Notes: a model not told the origin generated them from the sequence alone. DNA of 64,000 nucleotides from Natrialba magadii ATCC 43099 (GCF_000025625.1 NC_013922.1:2480001-2544000); one strand, 5' to 3'; counted from the stretch's first letter, positions 51,101 through 59,501 are shown. Numbers and translations are program-made.

Positions 51101-52512
51101 ACGAAGAGGACTTCACCGAGGAAGCGAACCAGTTGCTCGCGAACTCCGTCGAATTCACCACGACGGGAAGCGTGACCGCAGATGCAGAAACCGCTGACAG
51201 CTCGTCTGTCGTCCACCTCGAACCGGGCGAGAGCGAGGACCTGACGTTCTCCGACGTCGTGCCGGAGGACACCGAAGCGGGTGACGCAAGCCACATCGTT
51301 GCCAGCGAGGACGAACAGGACTTCGCCCCGGTCACGATCACCGGCGACGAAGCGAACTGGAACGTCAAGGGAACGGTCTCCGACGACGCTACCGACGAAC
51401 CGATCGAAAACGCTAGCGTCGAACTCGAAGCCGACAACGAAACGTACACGAACGTGACCGACGCTGACGGCGAGTTCGGTCTCGCCGACGTGCCTGCTGG
51501 CGAACACGACCTCACGGTCGACGCCGAAGGCTACGCGAGCCACACTGACGCCGTCCACGTTCCCGAGAACGACACCGCCACGGTCGACGTTTCCCTGGAG
51601 CAGGCTGCAGGAGCGATCAGCGGCGACGTGATGGCAAGTGACGACGACGCACCAGTCGAGAACGCAACCATCGTCGCCGAGAACGACGACGGCGATGTCC
51701 ACGAGGCAACGACCGACGAGAACGGCTCGTACGAACTCGACGGCGTCTCGGCAGGCACGTACGTCGTCAACGTCGTCGACACACCACCGGGCTACGAACT
51801 CGACGAGATCGTTTCCGTCGCACCCGGCGAACACGTCGACGATGTCGACTTCGTCGTCGACCGCACCGCCGGTTCGATCGAAGGCACCGTCACGAACGCC
51901 GCTGGCGTCCCAATCGCTGACGCGAACGTGATTGACGCCGACGACGGCGCGTTCAACGTGACGACCGCCGAGGACGGCTCCTACGAAATCGAGGACGTCA
52001 CGCCCGGCACGAACGCGCTCCGCGCGGTCGCTGATGGCTACGACGACTCGAACGTCGAGTTCGTCGACGTTGAGACCGGCGAGACGACGACCGCGAACCT
52101 CACGCTCGGCACCTACTTCGAGGTCGACGACCTCGCAGCACCTGACACCGCCGAGCAGGGTGAGGAGATCACCGTCAACGCGACGGTCACCAACACCGGC
52201 GAGCAGGAAGACACCCGAACGGCGTTCTACTTCCCGCCGGGCACTGACTTCGGCACTGACGTCATCGACTACCAGCCTGAACTGGCCGAGACGGTCACAC
52301 TCGAGGGCGGCGAGTCGACGACGGTCGAATTCACCTACGAAATTCCGGCAGACGATGAGTCGGGCGAGTACGAACACGGTATCTCGGCTGACGAGGTCGA
52401 GTCGACGACGATCACGATCGAGGCTGCTGACGACGGTGACGCCAGTATCGCCCACGACGTGACCGACGTCGCTGGACCGAACGCGAATCAGCTGGGCGCT
52501 GCTCCTGCCTGA
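48106..52512 (+). CDS. Secreted S8 subtilisin-like protease with dockerin, CARDB and carboxypeptidase-regulatory-like modules
   Basis: The 1468-residue protein begins MTDRREQWTAILFTALMVLS, a Sec-type or S-layer-like signal. An inhibitor-like prodomain (VYIVLDQYEGDLSDDRDRAI) precedes the catalytic domain: Asp in VAVLDTGFDIDHQDL near 198, His in HGTHVGGTV near 247, Ser in LSGTSMSAPHVSG near 425. A type I dockerin pair (DVDQDGDVTVQDV; DMNRDGEVTTDDL) lies at about 495-552. CARDB-like domains follow, one interrupted by a glutamine-amidotransferase-like segment, then three CarboxypepD_reg-type repeats and a last CARDB. No C-terminal membrane anchor or PGF-type sorting tail is seen. It is a large extracellular protease; the dockerin may bind a cohesin on the cell surface. 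Confidence 0.92.
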   Translation: MTDRREQWTAILFTALMVLSLVAIAGTGLAGSAAAADGIDTQAVDDETPATIDPELEEATGTEQVYIVLDQYEGDLSDDRDRAIAQLQEHAETSQASVTASLDTMANVDVVNDYWITNAVRAEVDASEVDTAELASIEGVQSVELRPDYEVPEPEPSVEPAVEPDEDDYTYGLDQVNASETWADFNTQGENVKVAVLDTGFDIDHQDLDLYTEDADDPTYPGGWVEIDEDGDPVEGSEPYDTHYHGTHVGGTVGAAAPADDDTPAYGVAPNVDLQHGLVLPDGSGADSDTIAGFEYVVEEMDSDVVSMSFGAGCGLFGPVYEDAWIPAIQNANDMDVVTVTSSGNSGEGCVGSPANTYDSFSIGASNEAGDITDFSSGNTIEAHNWDNPDPEWPDEWIKPDVSAPGEDVLSAMPDDEYDYLSGTSMSAPHVSGVIALMLSANDDLTQEEIEETLEETAWKPDGEPDEKDVRYGHGIVDAYAAVDEVAAGALEYELGDVDQDGDVTVQDVQLTQQYLQDMDPEPFAEDLADMNRDGEVTTDDLSLLQQKVQGMLDEGEIDITGLDVPDEVDDGEMFDVTVDLENLGEEGAVQEVDLFLGDDDEPVDTEVVDMAAPGVDDPIDHPAETTITFELDAGDLDGGDHTITVETEDADASDTVTVLASNFELSNLDAPDEADRGDEITVSADVTNTGNVDDTQSVEYRFDDLGDALDTQNVTLEPDENATVSFDVDTENVTEGTYDHGVFTEDDEATAAIDILEPFFSVDLTDAPEELAPGDSYSVNATVENTGDASDEQTIAYELGDGGGDVAVVDVAADTSQGDAVASVLDERLNNDTYDVDMVVADDLLDEMDDYDTFVVQRLGSDTLAEDFLDELESAQSAVYLDSHQGGSAEAYADGIYRLNNVREDPEERDSEGIGTSSDPVTIDIEQNHPIFTGVGDAGDEVEMFTGTTTWGSWFDDYSGTTLADADFGDGYAGPSVAVSDDGSELLLTATARDFFTDEEDFTEEANQLLANSVEFTTTGSVTADAETADSSSVVHLEPGESEDLTFSDVVPEDTEAGDASHIVASEDEQDFAPVTITGDEANWNVKGTVSDDATDEPIENASVELEADNETYTNVTDADGEFGLADVPAGEHDLTVDAEGYASHTDAVHVPENDTATVDVSLEQAAGAISGDVMASDDDAPVENATIVAENDDGDVHEATTDENGSYELDGVSAGTYVVNVVDTPPGYELDEIVSVAPGEHVDDVDFVVDRTAGSIEGTVTNAAGVPIADANVIDADDGAFNVTTAEDGSYEIEDVTPGTNALRAVADGYDDSNVEFVDVETGETTTANLTLGTYFEVDDLAAPDTAEQGEEITVNATVTNTGEQEDTRTAFYFPPGTDFGTDVIDYQPELAETVTLEGGESTTVEFTYEIPADDESGEYEHGISADEVESTTITIEAADDGDASIAHDVTDVAGPNANQLGAAPA

Positions 52513-52539
52513 TTCCGGAGTCACGCAGTCACCACAACC

Positions 52540-52553
52540 TACCGACTTTTTTG
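52540..52553 (+). terminator. T-rich terminator of the subtilase gene
   Basis: Six T residues (52547-52552) follow CCGAC 35 nt after the stop. T-runs of this kind end archaeal transcripts. Confidence 0.45.
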
Positions 52554-52713
52554 ACGCTGGCTGTGTCCGACCGCCGCATGTGTGTACACGCTGAATAGCG
52601 CCTCCTGTCTCTCACGGCCACCAGTGCCACTCTCACGAACGCTGAACAGTCCGATCACACAACCTCCAGAAACTTCCGTTAAAGTCAAACATGCGGCCAC
52701 GGAAAGGACGGGT

Positions 52714-53172
52714 ATGAGCAGCGAACAGGACGAGGAGTCGCAGTCACAGCCACAATCGCACGGTCAAGGCGAGGGACGGTCGATCCGCTGTCTCGTCGCC
52801 AAAGTGGGTCTCGACGGCCACGACCGCGGCGCACACGTTATTTCACGGGCCTTCCGCGACGCCGGCTTCGAGGTCATCTACTCGGGGCTGCACAAGGCCC
52901 CCGACGATATCGTCCAGGCTGCAGTCCAGGAGGACGTCGACGTTCTCGGCATCTCGATTCTCTCGGGCGCACACGACACCCTCGTCCCGAAGATTATGGA
53001 CGGACTCGAGGAGTACGGCGCACGCGAGGATACGCTCGTCCTCGTCGGTGGCGTCATCCCCGAGGAAGATCGGCCAGAACTCAAAGAAGAGGGCGTCGCC
53101 GCCATCTTCGGTCCCGGGACCTCGATCGAAGAGACTATCGAGTTCGTCCGCGAGAACGCACCTGAGCGATGA
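52714..53172 (+). CDS. mcmA2: Methylmalonyl-CoA mutase C-terminal, B12-binding subunit
   Basis: The 152-residue product begins MSSEQDEESQSQPQSHGQGE, a disordered arm, then the B12 domain: VAKVGLDGHDRGAHVISRAF with the base-off motif DxHxxG (DGHDRG), the loop SILSGAHDTL and GGVIPEEDRPEL. It is the small subunit that binds cobalamin for methylmalonyl-CoA mutase; the large catalytic subunit is elsewhere. ATG 52714 is chosen over a longer frame whose start is not conserved-looking. Its stop overlaps the meaB start by 4 nt (ATGA). Confidence 0.92.
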   Translation: MSSEQDEESQSQPQSHGQGEGRSIRCLVAKVGLDGHDRGAHVISRAFRDAGFEVIYSGLHKAPDDIVQAAVQEDVDVLGISILSGAHDTLVPKIMDGLEEYGAREDTLVLVGGVIPEEDRPELKEEGVAAIFGPGTSIEETIEFVRENAPER

Positions 53173-54296
53173 ACGCGGACGATCAAGATCTCTTGGACGC
53201 CCTTCTCGAGGGGCACCACCGTGCGCTCGCACGAACAATTTCGAAGATCGAGAATCGTGCGCCAGGCTACCGCAACCTGGTATCCGAACTGTACGCGCAC
53301 ACGGGTAACGCCGACGTGATCGGAATTACCGGCAGCCCTGGCGCGGGCAAGTCGACGCTGGTGGACAAACTCGCCGAAACCTACCGCGAGCGCGGCGAAA
53401 CGGTCGGGATCATCGCGATCGATCCCTCCTCACCGTTCACCGGCGGGGCCGTTCTCGGAGACCGCATCCGGATGGCCTCGACGATCGGCGATATGGACGT
53501 CTTCGTCCGGTCGATGAGCGCCCGCGGCACGCTCGGCGGACTCTCGACGGCGACTGCGGACGCGGTCAAGGCGATGGACGCCTTCGGCAAGGACAAGATC
53601 ATCATCGAGACCGTCGGCGCGGGCCAGAACGAGGTCGACATCGTCCGCACGGCGGACACCGTCGCCGTGCTCGTCCCGCCGGGATCGGGCGACTCCGTCC
53701 AGACGCTGAAAGCCGGTATCCTCGAAATCGCAGACGTATTTGTCGTGAACAAGGCCGATCGCGACGGTGCGGACCGAACCGTCCAGGAACTCCGGGAAAT
53801 GCTCCACATCGGGGCGGACGTCGGCTTTGGCGGGTCGGGTCACCACGGTGCGGATGCGATGGCTGGTGCTGGGGGTACCAGCACCGACGACACCGACACC
53901 GACGCCGACACTGACGCCGACACTGACGCCGACAGCGACGAACCCGACGACTGGACACCACCTATCGTCGAAACCGTTGCGACGAAGGGAACCGGTGTCG
54001 ACACCTTCATCGACGAACTCGCCGCCCACAAATCGTTCCTCGTCGACTCCGGCACTCACGCCGAAAAAGTCCGCCAGCGCTACGCCGAGGAGATCCGCAC
54101 CCTCCTTCGCGAGGACGTCAATGCGTTGCTCGAGAGCGAACTCGAGTCCGCCGGCGGCGTCGATGAGTTGGCCGAGGCGGTTCGGACGGGCGAGACCGAC
54201 CCGTACGCGATTGCAGACGACGTGCTGACGCCGGTCGCGGACTGCCTCTCCGAGGCAGAGATCGAGGCTGTGCAGGCGGAACTCAATTCACAGTAA
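53169..54296 (+). CDS. meaB: Methylmalonyl-CoA mutase-associated GTPase MeaB
   Basis: The 375-residue G3E GTPase has Walker A GSPGAGKST near 56, the switch region DPSSPFTGGAVLGDRIRM, Walker B IIETVGAGQNEVDI and base-recognition NKAD near 196. It guards loading of adenosylcobalamin into the mutase. An insertion of Asp/Thr/Ala repeats (TDTDADTDADTDADSDEPDD, encoded by a 6-12-bp repeat at 53886-53940) lies between NKAD and the C-terminal helices; bacterial homologues lack it. Coupled to the B12 subunit gene by a 4-nt overlap. Confidence 0.94.
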   Translation: MNADDQDLLDALLEGHHRALARTISKIENRAPGYRNLVSELYAHTGNADVIGITGSPGAGKSTLVDKLAETYRERGETVGIIAIDPSSPFTGGAVLGDRIRMASTIGDMDVFVRSMSARGTLGGLSTATADAVKAMDAFGKDKIIIETVGAGQNEVDIVRTADTVAVLVPPGSGDSVQTLKAGILEIADVFVVNKADRDGADRTVQELREMLHIGADVGFGGSGHHGADAMAGAGGTSTDDTDTDADTDADTDADSDEPDDWTPPIVETVATKGTGVDTFIDELAAHKSFLVDSGTHAEKVRQRYAEEIRTLLREDVNALLESELESAGGVDELAEAVRTGETDPYAIADDVLTPVADCLSEAEIEAVQAELNSQ

Positions 54297-54407
54297 CCCG
54301 GCCCTGCCGGCCTCAGTGCCACTCCGGACTCCGGGGCCACTGCATGGCATCCAGACAGTGTGAGACAACCCCAGTTCTAAGAGCGTTCCCGCCGTACCCT
54401 CTCTCGT

Positions 54408-55430
54408 ATGAAAGCCCGAACAGTCCTCGGTACGGCCCTTGGAACCGTCGGCGCGGCGATCGTCGGTAATCGCCTTCTCAAACGCCGCGCTGGCGACCTC
54501 GAAAACCCCTTCACTGGTGTCGAACGAACCCACCGCTGGCGTGGCATCGAAGTCGCCTACACCGTCGCTGGCGATCCCAACGACCCCGACATGTTGCTCT
54601 GCCATGGGGTCCACGCCGGTGCGAGCAGTCACGAGTTCAGGGCTGTTTTTGAGCGACTCGCCGAGGAGTACCACGTCTACGCCGTCGATCTCCCTGGTTT
54701 CGGACGCACGGACCGGCCGCCGCTGGTCTACTCGCCCACGCTCTACGCCGAATTCATCCGAGACTTTGCGAACGACGTCACCGATGAGCCAATCCTCGCG
54801 GCATCCTCGCTCACCGGCTCGTTCGCCGTGCAGGCAGCAGACGAGGCGGATATCTCGGAACTCGTCCTGATCTGTCCAACCGACGACACCGGCGCGACGC
54901 GGCCCTGGGTCCAGCGTCTGCTTCGCACTCCCGTCGTCGGGACAACGCTGTTCAACGTGCTCGCCAGCAAACCCTCGATTCGCTACTTCTACGACCGCGA
55001 CGGCTACTACGATCCTGACCGGCTCGACGAGTCCGCCGTCGAGTACGCCTGGCGTAGCGCCCACCAGCCGGGAGCGCGGTACGCGCCGGCGTCGTTCGCG
55101 GCAGGGATGCTCGATCCTGGGGCTGGCAGTGAGCGCGTCGAATCCGAAGAGCGCCACGATGCCGAGCATACCCTCGACGAGTTCGATCTCGCCACCGAAC
55201 TTGCAGCGCTCGACGTGCCGACGACGCTCATCTGGGGCCGTGACGCCGAACTCGTCCCGCTGCGTGATGGCCGGGATCTGGCCGAAGCAGCGGACCTCGA
55301 TCTGGTCGTCATCGATTACGCGACGCAGTTACCCCACGCCGAACATCCCGACGAGTTCGTCGCGTATCTCACGGCGGAGCTACTCGAGGGCGGGGCGGAC
55401 GATGCAGATATCGACATCGGCGATCGATAG
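54408..55430 (+). CDS. Alpha/beta hydrolase
   Basis: The 340-residue product carries HG near residue 65 (LLCHGVHAGASSHEF), the core VYAVDLPGFGRTDRPP and the nucleophile elbow AASSLTGSFAV (Ser near 126). Later motifs are PTTLIWGRDAELVP (Asp region) and a closing PHAEHPDEFVA with the catalytic His. The fold is clear; the substrate is unknown. The N-terminal 30 residues contain a short hydrophobic segment (GTALGTVGAAIVG) that may anchor it. Located downstream of meaB by 111 bp, same strand. Confidence 0.85.
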   Translation: MKARTVLGTALGTVGAAIVGNRLLKRRAGDLENPFTGVERTHRWRGIEVAYTVAGDPNDPDMLLCHGVHAGASSHEFRAVFERLAEEYHVYAVDLPGFGRTDRPPLVYSPTLYAEFIRDFANDVTDEPILAASSLTGSFAVQAADEADISELVLICPTDDTGATRPWVQRLLRTPVVGTTLFNVLASKPSIRYFYDRDGYYDPDRLDESAVEYAWRSAHQPGARYAPASFAAGMLDPGAGSERVESEERHDAEHTLDEFDLATELAALDVPTTLIWGRDAELVPLRDGRDLAEAADLDLVVIDYATQLPHAEHPDEFVAYLTAELLEGGADDADIDIGDR

Positions 55431-55508
55431 TCGGGCTGGCCTGTTTCAGAATCAGAGTGGGGGGAGATTACGGCCAGGTTAGATCAAATCAAACTAGCCC
55501 AGTGCAGT

Positions 55509-56363
55509 TCAGAAGAGGGGGTCGGGGACGGCTGGCGGCGTCCGTTTGTGTTCGCTCTCCTCGTACATCGTTTCGACGTGTGAGACGTCCGCGACCGTCG
55601 TGTCGGTGAGTCGTGCGACGACCGACTTCGGAAGGTTTCCATCGACCGAAAGCGCGAGCACCGCGTCGAGCGTGTCGTAGCCGAGACCGAGTTCCTCCTC
55701 GTCGCTTTCGTAGTCGACCATGCCGCCGGTCGGCGTCTTCTGGACGACATCTTCCGAAGCGCCGAGGTGAGCCGCCACCTGCCGCACCTGCTGTTTGTAG
55801 AGGTTCCCGAGCGGGTTGCAGTCGACGCCACCGTCGCCGTACTTCGTGACGTACCCCGTCGCGAGTTCGGCGCGGTTACCGGTTCCGAGCACGATCCGAT
55901 TCTCACGGTTGGCGATCAGGTACGTGATCGTCATCCGCACGCGAGCGCTCGTGTTGCCGACGTACCGACCTTCCCAGCGGTCCTCCGATTTGTTCTGGTT
56001 CTCGGCGTCGGCGAGCTCGAGTATCTCGTCCATGATCGGGTCGATCTCGATTACGTCGTACTCGATTCCAAGCTCTTCGGCGACCCGTTCGGCGTCGCTC
56101 ATGTTTGTGTCTTCGTTGACTGCCTTCGGGAGCGTGATCGCGTGGACGTTGTCAGCACCGAGTGCCTCGACGGCCAGGTAAGCCATCGTCGTGCTGTCGA
56201 TACCACCAGAGAGAGCGATTTCGGCCCCATTAGCACCCGCAGCGTCGACGCGGTCTCGAATGAAATTGGTGAGATGATCGACCTGTGCTTCGAGTTCGTC
56301 GGCGTCGAATCGGAGATCAAGCGGGTCGATGTGGTCCTGAGTCTGCTCGTGGAGATTGGCCAT
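55509..56363 (-). CDS. nadE: NAD+ synthase, ammonia-dependent
   Basis: The 284-residue product starts MANLHEQTQDHIDPLDLRFD. The ATP-pyrophosphatase P-loop SGGIDST is at about 51-57, and NTSARVRMTITYLIANRENR plus VLGTGNRAELATGYVTKYGD are family segments. It turns deamido-NAD into NAD with ammonia. There is no glutaminase domain. ATG 56363 is chosen because further upstream the ORF reads only through the 7-bp tandem repeat. Confidence 0.94.
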   Translation of the reverse strand: MANLHEQTQDHIDPLDLRFDADELEAQVDHLTNFIRDRVDAAGANGAEIALSGGIDSTTMAYLAVEALGADNVHAITLPKAVNEDTNMSDAERVAEELGIEYDVIEIDPIMDEILELADAENQNKSEDRWEGRYVGNTSARVRMTITYLIANRENRIVLGTGNRAELATGYVTKYGDGGVDCNPLGNLYKQQVRQVAAHLGASEDVVQKTPTGGMVDYESDEEELGLGYDTLDAVLALSVDGNLPKSVVARLTDTTVADVSHVETMYEESEHKRTPPAVPDPLF

Positions 56364-56460
56364 GTGAACGACCGTGTTAGCGGTAGCTATGGGAAAAAGT
56401 CGTCTGCCTTCGTACGCACCGTCTCTGGACGATGCGGACAGACTGGGGCTGGTCCTCCTG

Positions 56461-56607
56461 CGGACTGCGGACTGCGGACTGCGGACTGCGGACTGCGGAC
56501 TGCGGACTGCGGACTGCGGACTGCGGACTGCGGACTGCGGACTGCGGACTGCGGACTGCGGACTGCGGACTGCGGACTGCGGACTGCGGACTGCGGACTG
56601 CGGACTG
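56461..56607. repeat. 7-bp tandem repeat, 21 units
   Basis: Twenty-one copies of CGGACTG are exact, with a partial unit after. The array lies between the nadE start and the stop of the zinc-ribbon OB protein (56635). It opens long artefactual ORFs (VRSPQSA repeats) on both strands. Confidence 0.98.
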
Positions 56608-56634
56608 CGGACAACCCGCAGACCGCCTGCCGGA

Positions 56635-57039
56635 TCAGACCGACGTAAAGCCGATGACGCGCTCGTCCGTCGTCTCCGAGCGAGTAATATCGAGTGCAAC
56701 CGTCTGGCCGGTCTCGACCTCGTCGGGATCGCGGTCGACGATCTGTCCGGTGACGCGAACCGGGCCGAAGTCGACGATGGCGGTCGCGTAGGGTGCGTCG
56801 TCCTCGAAGGCGGGCGTTGGGACGTGCGTGACGGTGAAGGTCGCGATTTCGCCGGTGTCAGGAAGGGGCTGTTCGGTGAGATCCGCCGAACCGCATTCCG
56901 GACAGAGCCGGCGTGGCGGCAGCGAGGTGTGCCCCTCGGGACACTCGAGGTAGTAGGCCTCGCCGTCTTCGGCGGCGTCGAGCCAGTCGTCGAAGCCGGC
57001 GTCGCGGACGGTGTCTGTGTCTGCGTCTGTATTACTCAT
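56635..57039 (-). CDS. Zn-ribbon OB-fold (DUF35-type) acyl-CoA-binding protein
   Basis: The 134-residue product has an N-terminal zinc ribbon (YLECPEGHTSLPPRRLCPEC) and an OB fold (IATFTVTHVPTPAFEDDAPY, ATAIVDFGPVRVTG). The first ribbon knuckle is CPEGH, a known variant. DUF35 proteins partner thiolases, bridging them to HMG-CoA synthase in archaeal acetoacetyl-CoA/HMG-CoA channels. Its start overlaps the thiolase stop by one base (TAATG), so they are translated together. Confidence 0.88.
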   Translation of the reverse strand: MSNTDADTDTVRDAGFDDWLDAAEDGEAYYLECPEGHTSLPPRRLCPECGSADLTEQPLPDTGEIATFTVTHVPTPAFEDDAPYATAIVDFGPVRVTGQIVDRDPDEVETGQTVALDITRSETTDERVIGFTSV

Positions 57040-58205
57040 TACTCCATCACCTCCAGTACGTGAACCGTCGCACTGGCGACCGTTCCACCCGCGTTGTGGG
57101 CGAGACCAGTCGTCGCATCTGCGACGTGCTCGCTGTTCGGGTGCGTCCCCGCCAGTAGCTTCGTGACCTCGGCAATCTGTGACGCGCCGGTCGCACCGAC
57201 CGGGTGGCCCTTCGCCTTGAGCCCGCCCGAGAGGTTGATCGGAACGTCGCCGTCTGCGGTCGTCCGCCCGTCGCGGGCAGCCGAGATTCCCTCGCCGATC
57301 TGGGCGAGATCGAGCGCCTCGATGGCGAGCACTTCGGCGATCGTAAAGCAGTCGTGGACCTCGGCGAGGTCTACGTCGCTGGCGTCGACGCCGGCGTCCG
57401 CGTACGCCTCTGTACCGGCCTCACGAGCGGCGGGTGAGCGCGCGAGGTGCTCGCGGTCGTGGAGCGCCATCCGGTCGCCGCCCTGCCCGGTGCCGGTGAT
57501 GGCAACCGGTGCGTCGAGGTCGTGTTCGTCAGCGTACTCCTCGCTCGTGAGGACGAGCGCCGCCGCGCCGTCCGAGAGGGGACACGAGTCGTAGAGTCCG
57601 AGTGGACTCGAGACGGTCGGGGCGTCGAGGGCCTCCTCGACAGAGATTGCCGTCTGGTACTGGGCCTTCTCGTTGGTCAGCGCGTTGTCGTGGTTCTTGA
57701 CCGCGACGTTGGCCAGGTCCTCGCGGCCGCCGCCGAACTCTTCGAAGTACGCCTGGGCCATCAGCGCGTACGCGCCGGGGAAGGTCATTCCGGCTCGCAC
57801 CTCCCAGAGGTCGTCGGCAGCGATGGCGAGCGCTTCCGTCGCGCCGGCGGTGCCGAGGTTGGTCATTCGCTCTGCGCCACCGACAAGGACAACGTCATGT
57901 TCGCCGTTTCGGACGCGCATCACGGCATCACGAACTGCCATCCCGCTCGAGGCGCAGGCCGATTCGTACCGTGTCGCTGGAGCCTGAACGCCAGCGGCTT
58001 CGGCCATCAGCGGCCCCTGATGGCCCTGGTGCTCTGCCAGTTCGCCCATGAAGTTTCCGTAGAACACTGCTTCGACGTCCGCTCGTGGAACGCCGCTCTC
58101 TTCGAACGCGGTCTGTGTCGCTTCGGCAAAGAGGTCTCTGCTCGTCCGTTCGGGGGCGTTTCCGAACGGTGTCAACCCCGTTCCGGCGACGCGTACGCCA
58201 CTCAT
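57039..58205 (-). CDS. Thiolase family protein (acetyl-CoA acyltransferase-like)
   Basis: The 388-residue product starts at MSGVRVAGTGLTPFGNAPER (58205); a second ATG two codons earlier is a less likely alternative because the TATA-like AGTATTAA lies 28 nt before 58205. The first catalytic Cys is in YESACASSGMAVRDA near 85, the His in EVHDCFTIAEV near 285, and GGLKAKGHPVGATGASQI with the second His follows. It belongs to the SCP2-type/archaeal thiolases that work with a DUF35 partner, encoded next. Likely acetoacetyl-CoA formation; the exact substrate is not proven. Confidence 0.9.
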   Translation of the reverse strand: MSGVRVAGTGLTPFGNAPERTSRDLFAEATQTAFEESGVPRADVEAVFYGNFMGELAEHQGHQGPLMAEAAGVQAPATRYESACASSGMAVRDAVMRVRNGEHDVVLVGGAERMTNLGTAGATEALAIAADDLWEVRAGMTFPGAYALMAQAYFEEFGGGREDLANVAVKNHDNALTNEKAQYQTAISVEEALDAPTVSSPLGLYDSCPLSDGAAALVLTSEEYADEHDLDAPVAITGTGQGGDRMALHDREHLARSPAAREAGTEAYADAGVDASDVDLAEVHDCFTIAEVLAIEALDLAQIGEGISAARDGRTTADGDVPINLSGGLKAKGHPVGATGASQIAEVTKLLAGTHPNSEHVADATTGLAHNAGGTVASATVHVLEVME

Positions 58206-58229
58206 ACGCATTCGTACTGCGTCGTCCCG

Positions 58230-58236
58230 TTAATAC
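58230..58236 (-). promoter_or_regulatory. TATA box for the thiolase-OB operon
   Basis: TATTAA as read on the minus strand, centred about 28 nt before the ATG at 58205; predicts a leaderless transcript and supports that start. Confidence 0.5.
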
Positions 58237-58333
58237 TCCGCGGTTGCACCGAAACTGGACGCGAGGACAAAACTGTTGTCGGATACGCGAGGTAATAACC
58301 GAAGCAAATCATCGAGCAGCCGCCTTTCCACGC

Positions 58334-58342
58334 GTTTATAAC
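58334..58342 (+). promoter_or_regulatory. TATA box for the M42 peptidase gene
   Basis: GTTTATAAC is centred about 27 nt before the ATG at 58365, giving a leaderless mRNA. Confidence 0.6.
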
Positions 58343-58364
58343 AGTCTCGCACCGACGTGCGACT

Positions 58365-59444
58365 ATGTCTCTCACCGACGATACCGTGCCGTTCGATATC
58401 GACCTTTTGACAGAACTCACCGAGACCAGCGGTGTTCCTGGATACGAAGACCGCATCCGCGACCTGGTCGTCGCAGAACTCGAGTCCAGTGTCGACGAGG
58501 TCCGGACCGACGCGATGGGGAACGTCGTCGGGACACTCGAGGGCGACTCCGACTACTCCGTTGCCGTCGCTGCACACATGGACGAAATCGGCTTTATGGT
58601 TCGCCACGTCCGCGGGAAGGAAGGCGAGGACGGCTTCGTCGAACTCGATCCGCTCGGCGGCTGGGACGCACGTGTTCTCAAGGCCCAGCGTGTTACGATC
58701 CACACCGACGACGGCGACCTACCGGGCGTCATCGGTTCGCCGCCGCCACACACACTGGACGAGGAAGACCGCAAGAAGACGCCGGAGGTCGAGGACACCT
58801 ACGTCGATGTCGGTCTTTCCTACGAGGATGCCAACGAGCGCATCTCACCCGGCGACCTCGTGACGATGGACCAGTCGACCGAACTCGTCGGCGAAACGGT
58901 CACCGGCAAGGCACTCGACGACCGCATCTGCCTGTTCGCGATGCTCGAAGCCGCCCGCCGACTCGAGACCCCCGACGTGACGATCCACTTCTGTGCGACC
59001 GTCCAGGAGGAAGTCGGCCTGCGCGGGGCAAACGCACTCGGCGTCGACGTCGATCCCGACCTCGCTATCGCCCTCGACGTCACCGTCGCGAACGACGTAC
59101 CCGGCTTCGAGGACGGAGAGCACGTCACCAAACTCGGGGAGGGGACCGCGATTAAACTCAAGGACTCGAGTGTCATCACGAATCCGAAGGTCCACCGTCG
59201 ACTCCAGTCGGTCGCCGACGAGGAGGGAATCGAGTCTCAACTCGAGATCCTTCCGGCAGGCGGCACCGACACGGCTGGGTTCCAGAATACGGCAGGTGCG
59301 AAGCCGGTGGGTGCGATTTCGATTCCGACGCGATACCTGCATACGGTGACGGAGACGGCCCACGTCGAGGACGTGGCGTCGACGATCGATCTGCTCGAGG
59401 CGTTCCTCGCGAGCGAGGACGGCGAGCACGACTACACGTTGTAG
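58365..59444 (+). CDS. M42 family zinc aminopeptidase (TET-like)
   Basis: The 359-residue product has the M42 metal ligands: AAHMDEIGF (His near 67), DDRIC (Asp near 185), the general-base Glu pair in ATVQEEVGLRGA near 211, an Asp in ALDVTVAND near 238 and the final His in RYLHTVTETAHVED. It removes N-terminal amino acids from peptides in the cytoplasm and may form TET dodecamers, finishing proteasome products. The start is fixed by its TATA box spacing. It is convergent with trkA. Confidence 0.92.
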   Translation: MSLTDDTVPFDIDLLTELTETSGVPGYEDRIRDLVVAELESSVDEVRTDAMGNVVGTLEGDSDYSVAVAAHMDEIGFMVRHVRGKEGEDGFVELDPLGGWDARVLKAQRVTIHTDDGDLPGVIGSPPPHTLDEEDRKKTPEVEDTYVDVGLSYEDANERISPGDLVTMDQSTELVGETVTGKALDDRICLFAMLEAARRLETPDVTIHFCATVQEEVGLRGANALGVDVDPDLAIALDVTVANDVPGFEDGEHVTKLGEGTAIKLKDSSVITNPKVHRRLQSVADEEGIESQLEILPAGGTDTAGFQNTAGAKPVGAISIPTRYLHTVTETAHVEDVASTIDLLEAFLASEDGEHDYTL

Positions 59445-59501
59445 GCGCACCCGGTGGGGATACCGGGTTCTGTCCCTCATATCTGCTGAGCAGACGCAAT
59501 A

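Noticed and set aside
49636-52524. 962-codon minus-strand ORF opposite the subtilase
   Set aside because: Shadow of a long Asp/Glu-rich gene: antisense of GAC/GAA codons gives Val/Phe-rich runs. No promoter or motif.
56387-56699. Repetitive ORFs (VRSPQSA/RTADCGL) over the 7-bp array
   Set aside because: They exist because a 7-bp unit without stops is open in all frames.
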